Below are positions 6,300-12,255 of a DNA stretch of 12,854 bases, in pieces (within the stretch, counting starts at the first letter, position 1; the number at the start of each line of letters is the position of its first letter). Source of the DNA: Treponema sp. (GTDB lineage: Bacteria; Spirochaetota; Spirochaetia; Treponematales; Breznakiellaceae); assembly GCA_031279925.1 (NCBI GenBank), contig JAITHQ010000093.1, forward strand, positions 1 to 12,854. The letters run 5' to 3'. The notes below the pieces were generated by a model that saw nothing but the letters and a program-made list of their open reading frames with translations, had not been told where the DNA came from and did no database searches. The position numbers and the translations under genes are program-made.

Positions 6300-6429
6300 A
6301 GTTTGCTCCTTACTGAATAAAAATTGCGGTTCACCGGGAACCATGTTCCCGCACCCACAGGGCAAGAAACCGCAAAGACAGTTGCGCCGGACTGAAGGTC
6401 CGCAGTAACCATGTTTTGCAACTGGCTTT
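6300..6429 (-). promoter_or_regulatory. Structured 5' leader with two nested hairpins (attenuator candidate)
   Basis: The leader runs from the predicted transcript start near 6429 to the H1-tail start codon. The first structure pairs 6418-6424 with 6379-6385 (7 bp, CAGTTGC/GCAACTG) and encloses CGGAC/GTCCG (6388-6402). The second pairs 6368-6375 with 6324-6331 (8 bp, TTGCGGTT/AACCGCAA) and encloses a 7-bp CGGGAAC/GTTCCCG hairpin with a 3-base loop (6335-6351). The second outer stem is followed on the minus strand by TTTTTATT (6323-6316), like an intrinsic terminator, then the ribosome binding site. This suggests attenuation or autoregulation. I do not recognise a known riboswitch class. Confidence 0.55.
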
Positions 6430-6435
6430 AATTCT

Positions 6436-6463
6436 ATTATAATTTTTTTTCAATTAATCGCAA
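6436..6463 (-). promoter_or_regulatory. Sigma70-type promoter for zinc-ribbon/H1-tail gene
   Basis: On the minus strand TTGCGA (6458-6463) and a perfect TATAAT (6436-6441) are separated by 16 bases, within an A/T-rich spacer. Transcription would begin near 6429, just before the hairpin leader. Confidence 0.6.
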
Positions 6464-6488
6464 GCCATAAACTTTCCAAAAAAGAATC

Positions 6489-6517
6489 TTGTAATATTTT
6501 TGTAAACTATCTATAAT
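6489..6517 (+). promoter_or_regulatory. Sigma70-type promoter for RlpA-like gene
   Basis: TTGTAA (6489-6494) and a perfect TATAAT (6512-6517) are separated by 17 bases. The start codon is at 6538, so the leader is about 14 bases and contains a GAGGT ribosome binding site. It is divergent from the minus-strand promoter 26 bases away, within an A/T-rich shared regulatory region. It may also drive the ECF operon by read-through. Confidence 0.65.
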
Positions 6518-6537
6518 ATATGAATACGAGGTAAACA

Positions 6538-7644
6538 ATGAAACAAGTCCTTGTACTATACCTGTTTTGCGTAATTTTTGCGCTGGTTCCCGCAGCATAC
6601 GGCGCCGCCCAGAATGAACAGGAGGGTAATGCGACATGGTACGATACCGATTCTCTGGATTTGCATGCTTCCCATCCAAAACTGAAGGCCGGCACTAAAC
6701 TTCGAGTTACCAACCTTGAGAATAACAGAGTTGTATATGTAACAGTTAACAAAAATATTTCCAGCAGCCCGGATCGAATAGTGGATATTTCCGCCGAAGC
6801 GGCAAGAAGACTGGAGATGACCGCAAGTCATTTTACGCCGGTTCGTATTGAGGTGGTAAAGGAGATACCGCCTGAAGCAGAAGCGCCGCCGCCCGTTTCC
6901 GAACAGCCCGCCGAAGTTGCCGGGGCTCCGCCCCTGGAGCAGGACAGGCATGGGCCGCCGAAAAAGTATGAGCCTTCGTATACGGATATTGAACCTGTTG
7001 CTGAAGAACCCCCTCCTCCGCCTCCCGCCGTTGCCGCCCCGCCGCCTCCTTCCCAACTGCCGCTTGACGAGGATATGGCGGGGGCTTCTACCCCTGGTTC
7101 CGCCGCGCATCCGGCTCCCCAGCCTCCGGTGCGGTTTCCGCCTCCACAGCAAGCCGCCGAGGGCCCCCAGCCTCCGGTAAGAGTTCCGCCTCCTCAGCAA
7201 GGCGCCGAGAATCCCCAGCCCGAGGTAAGCGTTGAACGTTCCATACAGGGCATGACCGTCAAAGTGATTGTTAATATTAATGGAAAGGAGCATGTGGTAG
7301 AAATTCCAAATGGCGACATACCGCCGCAGGAACCGGCGGAGCAGAGCAGGCGGCAGCCTTCATCATTATTGGACGGCGCTTCGTCGGCAAAAATAGTGCC
7401 CAAAATGCCCGATCCAAAGAGTAATGGGGTATACCGGGTACAGGTTGGCTCTTTTGCCAGCACTGCCTTTGCCCGAAACTATTTTGACCGTCTTACAGCC
7501 GCCGGTTTTCACCCTAACTTTGAGCAGTATGGCAAACTGTACCGTGTGGTCCTTTCCGGAATAAAGGCTGCGGATATGGCCCAGATTGCCCAGCGGCTTG
7601 GTTCCGCCGGCTTTAATGAAGTCTGGGTGCGCGAAGAAAAATAA
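6538..7644 (+). CDS. RlpA-like DPBB and SPOR-domain envelope protein
   Basis: RlpA proteins are septal or envelope proteins, in some species lytic transglycosylases acting on naked glycan. The 368-residue product has a signal peptide (1-23), a DPBB/RlpA-like domain (about 28-107, GNATWYDTDS to VRIEVV), a long proline-rich linker (about 110-270) and a C-terminal SPOR peptidoglycan-binding domain (about 296-366, YRVQVGSFAS with a second GKLYRVVLSG half). Compared with catalytic RlpA, the segment bearing the active-site Glu after the WYG motif is missing. The NDRGPF segment with the catalytic Asp reads NKNISSSPDR. The conserved histidine may survive in ASHPKL. It is therefore probably non-enzymatic. 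The cysteine at position 11 is not in a good lipobox. The ATG follows GAGGT and a strong promoter. Confidence 0.85.
   Translation: MKQVLVLYLFCVIFALVPAAYGAAQNEQEGNATWYDTDSLDLHASHPKLKAGTKLRVTNLENNRVVYVTVNKNISSSPDRIVDISAEAARRLEMTASHFTPVRIEVVKEIPPEAEAPPPVSEQPAEVAGAPPLEQDRHGPPKKYEPSYTDIEPVAEEPPPPPPAVAAPPPPSQLPLDEDMAGASTPGSAAHPAPQPPVRFPPPQQAAEGPQPPVRVPPPQQGAENPQPEVSVERSIQGMTVKVIVNINGKEHVVEIPNGDIPPQEPAEQSRRQPSSLLDGASSAKIVPKMPDPKSNGVYRVQVGSFASTAFARNYFDRLTAAGFHPNFEQYGKLYRVVLSGIKAADMAQIAQRLGSAGFNEVWVREEK
7117..7227 (+). repeat. 48-base tandem repeats in proline-rich linker
   Basis: Two 48-base units (7117-7164, 7165-7212) plus a partial unit (7213-7227) encode PQPPVR(F/V)PPPQQ(A/G)AE(G/N). The repeat lengthens the linker between the DPBB and SPOR domains and likely varies in copy number. 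Confidence 0.8.
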
Positions 7645-7680
7645 CGCCGCCCGCATTACTCGCCGGATGGTTTTCATGTG

Positions 7681-8490
7681 ATGACGGCTATTGAGCGCCT
7701 GCCCCAGGATTCTTTCCTGCTTAAGCTGGATCCCCGGACCAAAATTCTGCTTACGCCTTTTTTTACATTGCTGGTATTTGTGGTGGACAAACCGCTTGTC
7801 GCGGCAGGCCAGATGATTGCCTTGCTTGTTCTGGGATTCGCCGCAAAAATGCCCCTTAAAAAAATATTCGCTTATATCAAATTCGTATCGTTTCTTGTAG
7901 TGGTTATTATTTTACTGCAAATGCTTTTTGGCGCGGAACGGCATGACAGCCATTATTTGTTAAAGCCTATCTTTCCCGAACAGGTTCCGCTTATAGGCGG
8001 CAGGGGATCGCTCAAGCGGGAGGGCTTGTTTACCGGCCTGATGATTTCCTGCCGTCTTGTTGCCCTTATTGTTCTTATGCCAATGCTTACCTCAACGACA
8101 GAACCACGCCTGCTCACACTGGGGTTTACCAGGCTTGGGCTGCATTACCGGGCCGCCTATATTATTACCGCCGCGCTTAATCTTGTTCCCTCCTTCGAAG
8201 AAGAAGCCCGCGCTATTATGGACGCCCGCAGGCTCCGGGGAACTGGAGCCTTTGAAAAACGCGGCTCCTTTGCCAGGCTGAAAGAGTATCCGGCGATAGC
8301 CCTTCCCTTAATTATAAACGCCATGCGCCGGGCACAGATGATGGGGATCGTTATGGACTCACGGGCATTTGGCTTCCGCAAAACCAAGACATGGCTTATA
8401 ACGGCGCGGATAACACATATTGACCGGGCGGCTTTTGCCATCGGCGCCGGGTATGCGGTCATTGCTTTGGCGCTGAATTTTTTGCTGTAA
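7681..8490 (+). CDS. ecfT: ECF transporter transmembrane coupling protein EcfT
   Basis: EcfT is the membrane scaffold that couples the two ATPases to the substrate-binding S component in energy-coupling-factor importers. The 269-residue protein has hydrophobic segments at about 22-36, 39-55, 65-83, 115-138, 158-172 and 247-268. Two cytoplasmic Arg signatures that bind the ATPases are visible: DARRLRG (181-187) and DSRAFG (226-231). The N-terminal LDPRTKILL motif is typical of the family. GTG 7678 is an alternative start one codon upstream. It follows the RlpA-like gene by 36 bases and precedes ecfA by 10 bases. It belongs to a complete ECF operon. Confidence 0.93.
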   Translation: MTAIERLPQDSFLLKLDPRTKILLTPFFTLLVFVVDKPLVAAGQMIALLVLGFAAKMPLKKIFAYIKFVSFLVVVIILLQMLFGAERHDSHYLLKPIFPEQVPLIGGRGSLKREGLFTGLMISCRLVALIVLMPMLTSTTEPRLLTLGFTRLGLHYRAAYIITAALNLVPSFEEEARAIMDARRLRGTGAFEKRGSFARLKEYPAIALPLIINAMRRAQMMGIVMDSRAFGFRKTKTWLITARITHIDRAAFAIGAGYAVIALALNFLL

Positions 8491-8500
8491 TGGAAAGGTC

Positions 8501-9376
8501 ATGCCGCAGCCGCTTATCAAACTGGACAATGTTTCCTGGGCCTACCGCCGTGCAAAAACCTGGGCGCTTAAAAACATCAATGTTGAAATCGGGGAGGGGG
8601 AATGTATCGCGGTAATGGGGGAAAGCGGCGCGGGCAAGACAACGTTCTGCAGGCTGTTAAACGGCATTATCCCCCATTCCCTGAGCGGAAAACTTCTTGG
8701 AAGGGTGCTGGTAGACGGCGTTCTTACGCAGGATTCTTCGGTGGCTGAACTGGCCGGAAAGGTAGGCATGGTCCTGGAAGACCCTGAAACACAGCTTGTT
8801 ACCGCAAGGGTGAAAGACGAAGTTGCCTTTGGTCTTGAAAATCTGCTGCTGCCCCCCGGTGAAATCAGGGCGCGGGTAAAACAGGCGCTTGAAACAGCCG
8901 GGCTTGGCGGCTATGCGGACTTTTCACCATCCGCGCTTTCCGGCGGACAGAAACAGCGGCTGGCAATCGCGGCGGCGCTGGTCATGGCCGCCAGGGCGCT
9001 GGTCCTTGACGAACCGACATCCCAGCTTGATCCCGCAGGATCAAAAGAAGTTCTTTCGTTTATTCGGGAAATACGCAGACAGCGCGGCCTAACCGTGATT
9101 ATGGCCACCCACAACAGCGAAGAGGTATGCGAATTTGCCGACAGGGTATGCCTCCTAAAAAATGGAACGGTGGCGGCCCTTGATACGCCGGAGCGTATTT
9201 TCAGCAATGGGGAACTTTTGAATGACCATTGCGTCAGGCTTCCCCAGGTTTCGGAACTGGCCCTGTGCATGAAAAAAAACGGAGAAGAGCTGCCGTTTTT
9301 TCCCCTGCTGCCCGGTGAAGCAAAGGCAGCGGTGCTTGCATGGTTTAAAACCGGACCTAACGGAGATAAGCATTAA
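8501..9376 (+). CDS. ecfA: ECF transporter ATP-binding protein (first EcfA)
   Basis: This is one of the two ATPase subunits of the importer. The 291-residue protein has Walker A GESGAGKTT (40-48), an ABC signature LSGGQKQR (146-153), Walker B ALVLDEP (166-172) with catalytic Glu171, and H-loop His204 in MATHN. The Q-loop reads GMVLEDPETQL with Glu93 where VFQ(N/D)P is usual, so the conserved Gln is replaced by Glu. A C-terminal extension of about 60 residues follows the ABC fold, as in other EcfA proteins. GGAAAGG precedes the ATG at 8501. The stop TAA shares its last base with the next gene's ATG, so the two ATPases are tightly coupled. Which of A1 or A2 it corresponds to was not resolved. 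Confidence 0.93.
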   Translation: MPQPLIKLDNVSWAYRRAKTWALKNINVEIGEGECIAVMGESGAGKTTFCRLLNGIIPHSLSGKLLGRVLVDGVLTQDSSVAELAGKVGMVLEDPETQLVTARVKDEVAFGLENLLLPPGEIRARVKQALETAGLGGYADFSPSALSGGQKQRLAIAAALVMAARALVLDEPTSQLDPAGSKEVLSFIREIRRQRGLTVIMATHNSEEVCEFADRVCLLKNGTVAALDTPERIFSNGELLNDHCVRLPQVSELALCMKKNGEELPFFPLLPGEAKAAVLAWFKTGPNGDKH

Positions 9377-10233
9377 TGGATTCTCTATTAACGCCTGCCG
9401 CGCTACGGATAGAGCATGTATACTATTCGTGGGATTCACAAAATTATTCCCTTGAAGATATTGATGTAACGATACATGACAATGAATTTACCGCGATTAT
9501 CGGGCAAAACGGAGCGGGTAAATCAACCCTGCTTAAAAACATAACCGGTCTTTTGCGTCCGTCAAGGGGCAGTATCTATATTCGCGGAAAAAACGCCCGC
9601 GAAATGACGGTTCCGCAAATAGCGGCGGAAACCGGCTTTGTGATGCAGAACCCCGACAGGCAGCTTTTTAGCGCTACTGTCTACGATGAGGTTTCTTTTG
9701 CCCTGAAAAACGTCGGCCTTGCGGAAAGGGAAATACGGCGCAGAACCGAAGAATCCCTGGAGACGGTAGGACTTTCCGGGCAACGGGACGCTTTTCCTCC
9801 GGCCCTGGGCAGGGGGGACCGGACAAAGACGGTTATTGCGGCGGTTTTGGCAATGGGTTCAAAAATTATTATACTTGATGAACCGGTTGCCGGGCAGGAT
9901 TATTCCGGCAGCCGGAGGATTATGGACATTGCCGCCGAATTGCGCGAAAAAGGCCGTACCATTATTATAGTTACCCATAATATCGCCATGGCGGCTGAAT
10001 ATGCCCGGCGGATATTGGTGATGCATGAAAAACGGATATATATGGACGGAAGGCCGGAAGCTGTTTTTTGCCGTTTCGAAGAACTGGCAAAAGCAAATAT
10101 TCTGCCGCCGCCTGTAGCAAGGCTTTCGCGGGAACTGCAAAAGGAATTGCCGCTTGAACGGATAGCCATGACTACGGAAGAACTGGCTCGAATGTTGATA
10201 AACCTAAAAAAGAAACAGGCCGGCGGTACTTGA
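9376..10233 (+). CDS. ECF transporter ATP-binding protein (second EcfA, atypical signature)
   Basis: This is the second ATPase of the pair, 285 residues. Walker A GQNGAGKST (43-51), Q-loop Gln91 (VMQNP), Walker B IIILDEP (164-170) and His201 (VTHN) are intact. The ABC signature, normally LSGGQ, reads LGRGDRTKT (144-152), so the canonical Ser-Gly-Gly-Gln contacts are altered. Together with the Glu in the partner's Q-loop this points to one degenerate composite ATP site. The D-loop reads AGQD. It starts on the last base of the previous stop codon, and there is no separate ribosome binding site of note. A 48-base gap follows before the S component gene. Confidence 0.92.
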   Translation: MDSLLTPAALRIEHVYYSWDSQNYSLEDIDVTIHDNEFTAIIGQNGAGKSTLLKNITGLLRPSRGSIYIRGKNAREMTVPQIAAETGFVMQNPDRQLFSATVYDEVSFALKNVGLAEREIRRRTEESLETVGLSGQRDAFPPALGRGDRTKTVIAAVLAMGSKIIILDEPVAGQDYSGSRRIMDIAAELREKGRTIIIVTHNIAMAAEYARRILVMHEKRIYMDGRPEAVFCRFEELAKANILPPPVARLSRELQKELPLERIAMTTEELARMLINLKKKQAGGT

Positions 10234-10257
10234 TCTTGCGCCAAAAACTGTTATGAT
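10230..10257 (+). promoter_or_regulatory. Possible internal promoter before S component gene
   Basis: TTGATC (10230-10235) and TATGAT (10252-10257) are separated by 16 bases, ending 24 bases before the S-component start. This is the largest gap in the ECF operon. The match is moderate, so it is a candidate only. Confidence 0.3.
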
Positions 10258-10281
10258 GTGCTTGTTTTACAGGGAGGCTTT

Positions 10282-11097
10282 ATGATACCAAAAAACGAAT
10301 CCGGCGGGGGAATATTGCCGCCTGAAAAGGTGCACCCGGCGCTTGTTGCCGTATGGTCGGCGGTTGTCGCCGCCGGGCATATCATCCCTTCTATACCCAT
10401 GCTGGGTACGGGCAGTAATTTTTCGCTTACCGCCGCGCTCTCTCCCCTTTCGGGGATTTTGTTTGGCCCTATAGCCGGCGCGCTTTGTTCCGCCGCAGGG
10501 GGCTTTATCGGCAGCCTTATTGCCCCCCACACCGCATGGATGGGCATGGGAACCTTTATTATTGGAACAACAAGCGCTTTTACCTCAGGGTGTATCGCCT
10601 GGGGCAGTTGGCCGCCGGTTTCAATAAACAGGCGCGGTAATTTTATCGTGAACGGCGGAATAATTGTGTATGCAATCGGTACGATTCTCTGGTTCACCCA
10701 GGAAACCGGGCGGAGCGTTATTCGATTCCCGCTGGTGTACTATGGCGCGGGTTTTGTCGCCATGATGACGGGGAGTATTTTTGCCGGTAAAATGCTTGCC
10801 GGACGCAGAAAGGCCCTGTACTTTCCCGCGCTTTGGCTCTGCGCTTTTGGGGGCCTTGTCGGCGGCGCGACCGTTGGAAATTTTTTCTCCCTGCTTTTAT
10901 ACAAGCTGCCCAGGGAGACATGGCTCTACCTGACCGTAGCCGCTCCCATTGAGCGGGCTGTTTTTTCGTTAGGCGCCATGCTGATAGGCGCGCCGCTGCT
11001 TGCCGGTCTGCCCAAAATCGGCATTTTTATCGGTCCCCAGGCAGGGGAGGAAGATATTCCAGCGGACGGAACTGCCGGGGAAAGCGGCGAACCGTGA
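10282..11097 (+). CDS. ECF transporter S component of unknown specificity
   Basis: S components bind the substrate in the membrane. The 271-residue protein is almost entirely hydrophobic, with segments at about 19-37, 50-80, 84-106, 118-138, 150-170, 178-205 and 217-243. Family-like glycine-rich motifs include LSGILFGPIAGALCSAAGGFIG (57-78, cited as a region) and APIERAVFSLGAMLIG (221-236). An acidic cytoplasmic tail (254-271) is unusual. I cannot match it to the known specificities (biotin, riboflavin, thiamine, folate, cobalt, nickel, queuosine precursor, tryptophan). Start ATG 10282 has GGGAGG 5 bases upstream. An in-frame GTG at 10258 would precede that site and is rejected. It overlaps the amidohydrolase gene by 4 bases (GTGA), so its cargo is probably metabolised by that enzyme. 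Confidence 0.85.
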   Translation: MIPKNESGGGILPPEKVHPALVAVWSAVVAAGHIIPSIPMLGTGSNFSLTAALSPLSGILFGPIAGALCSAAGGFIGSLIAPHTAWMGMGTFIIGTTSAFTSGCIAWGSWPPVSINRRGNFIVNGGIIVYAIGTILWFTQETGRSVIRFPLVYYGAGFVAMMTGSIFAGKMLAGRRKALYFPALWLCAFGGLVGGATVGNFFSLLLYKLPRETWLYLTVAAPIERAVFSLGAMLIGAPLLAGLPKIGIFIGPQAGEEDIPADGTAGESGEP

Positions 11098-11948
11098 GCA
11101 GAATTGATTTTCATGTCCATGTTACTCCGCCGGACATCAGCGCAAACTGGCGGAAATACGCCGAAACAGAGCCCCATTTTGCCCTCCTTTCGGGAAGCCC
11201 CCGCAACCGGTTTGCCGCAGCCGAAGATGTAATTGCCGCGCTTGACGAGTCGAATTTTGATAAAGCCGTTATTTTTGGATTTGCCTTTGGGGACATGGGA
11301 CTGTGCCGCCATGTAAATGATTATGTTATTGAAAAATGCGGACAGTTTCCCAAGCGGCTTACCGGCTTTATGGTAACGCCGCCCAAAGACCGGGAACTTG
11401 AACGGGAAATAGATCGCTGCCACAAGGCCGGCCTTAAAGGGCTGGGCGAGCTTTTTCCCGCTGTACGGGATTTCGATATTGGTGAAAAAAAAGATACGGA
11501 AACCCTTGCCGCCATCTGCGCCGAACGCGCCTTGCCGGTACTTATTCATGTCAATGAGCCGGTGGGCCATCATTATCCCGGAAAAATGGCTACCGGGTTC
11601 TGGCAGATTGAACGTTTTATCGAACACAGTCCCGGCCTTACCATTATACTTGCCCATTGGGGCGGCGGCCTGTTGTTTTACGAAACCATGCCGGAACTGC
11701 GGGAAAAATGCCGCAATGTGTATTACGATACCGCCGCGTCGCCTTTCCTGTACGACAACCGCATTTATCATGCGGCCTGCGCCCTGGGCCTGACAGAAAA
11801 GATACTGTTTGGCAGTGATTTTCCCCTGCTGTCCCCTTCGCGTTACCTGGCCGGTATGGAGGGAATTACATCTAACGACCGGGAACTTATCCTTGGTGGA
11901 AACGCCGGGCGGCTGCTGGAAAGCCGAGCCGCCCTTGCGGCAGAGTGA
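11094..11948 (+). CDS. Amidohydrolase_2-family (TIM-barrel) metal-dependent hydrolase
   Basis: The 284-residue product has the metal-binding pattern of the PF04909-type amidohydrolases: FHVHV (His7, His9), LGELFP (Glu119), LIHVNEP (His152), LAHWGGG (His188) and FGSDFP (Asp242). Family members hydrolyse or decarboxylate small cyclic or aromatic acids and amides. The substrate is not readable from sequence. The GTG start lies within the S-component stop (GTGA), with GGGGAAAGCGG upstream inside that gene. This arrangement strongly suggests it acts on the imported compound. It is the last gene before the 14-bp hairpin at 12008. A 19-codon reading frame starts at the last base of its stop codon. 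Confidence 0.9.
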   Translation: MSRIDFHVHVTPPDISANWRKYAETEPHFALLSGSPRNRFAAAEDVIAALDESNFDKAVIFGFAFGDMGLCRHVNDYVIEKCGQFPKRLTGFMVTPPKDRELEREIDRCHKAGLKGLGELFPAVRDFDIGEKKDTETLAAICAERALPVLIHVNEPVGHHYPGKMATGFWQIERFIEHSPGLTIILAHWGGGLLFYETMPELREKCRNVYYDTAASPFLYDNRIYHAACALGLTEKILFGSDFPLLSPSRYLAGMEGITSNDRELILGGNAGRLLESRAALAAE

Positions 11949-12004
11949 TGTATTATGGGCTTTTAATATTACCGGTTAATGGGACGCCACTTTGGCACGA
12001 ATAA
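11948..12004 (+). CDS. Possible 18-residue peptide ORF
   Basis: ATG shares its first base with the amidohydrolase stop codon, and the frame reads MYYGLLILPVNGTPLWHE before TAA. It ends 3 bases before the hairpin at 12008. There is no clear ribosome binding site beyond coupling to the preceding stop. It could be chance. Confidence 0.2.
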   Translation: MYYGLLILPVNGTPLWHE

Positions 12005-12007
12005 AGC

Positions 12008-12043
12008 AGCACTGAATAATTCTCGATTAAATTATTCAGTGCT
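12008..12043 (+). terminator. Perfect 14-bp hairpin, probable ECF operon terminator
   Basis: Arms 12008-12021 and 12030-12043 are perfect reverse complements (AGCACTGAATAATT) around an 8-base loop. TTCTT follows on the plus strand, and on the minus strand the stem is followed by GCTTTATT. It lies 59 bases after the amidohydrolase stop. The stem is A/T-rich and the T tract weak, so an alternative is a palindromic protein-binding site or element end. Confidence 0.55.
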
Positions 12044-12255
12044 TTCTTGGGAAATTAACCAGGTTGCAGATTGTGTGTTATTGTACACATCTAAGCCCAT
12101 GTGTTCCTCCCGGTACGGTTGGAATCAGTGTAATTTGGCTTAGATTTTTTAAAGGTACGCGCCCCTTTCGGCTAGATAAATTATGAGGCAATCGCCTTGT
12201 TGACATTGCGCTGTAGTTCAACTAGTCTACTCTATGCTCTTGTTGGACTTGTACG
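12044..12255 (+). promoter_or_regulatory. trpF upstream region with attenuator-like hairpin
   Basis: TCTAAGCC (12090-12097) pairs with GGCTTAGA (12137-12144), which is followed immediately by six T (12145-12150), like a terminator with a long loop. CACAT/ATGTG (12086-12103) and TGTGT/ACACA just before it overlap the upstream arm and would compete. A tiny frame (12099-12143) reads MCSSRYGWNQCNLA with one Trp codon and its stop inside the downstream arm, but it has no visible ribosome binding site. A TTGACA box (12200-12205) with a poor -10 (TAGTCT, 12223-12228) could be a nearer promoter. AGTTCAAC/GTTGGACT (12215-12249) forms another hairpin just before the start. Confidence 0.4.

Noticed and set aside
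6300..6365. N-terminal extension of the zinc-ribbon gene to ATG 6365
   Set aside because: It lies in the hairpin leader without a ribosome binding site, whereas ATG 6299 has AAGGAG.
6556..7293. 245-aa minus-strand frame opposite the RlpA-like gene
   Set aside because: It is an Arg/Gly-rich mirror of a proline-rich coding region with no start signal.
10926..11771. 281-aa minus-strand frame across S component and amidohydrolase
   Set aside because: It is antisense to two well-supported overlapping genes and has no recognisable domain.
12151..12255. Possible tRNA-like fold before trpF
   Set aside because: The pairing AGTTCAAC/GTTGGACT is present, but no acceptor stem, anticodon arm or T-loop arrangement could be assembled.
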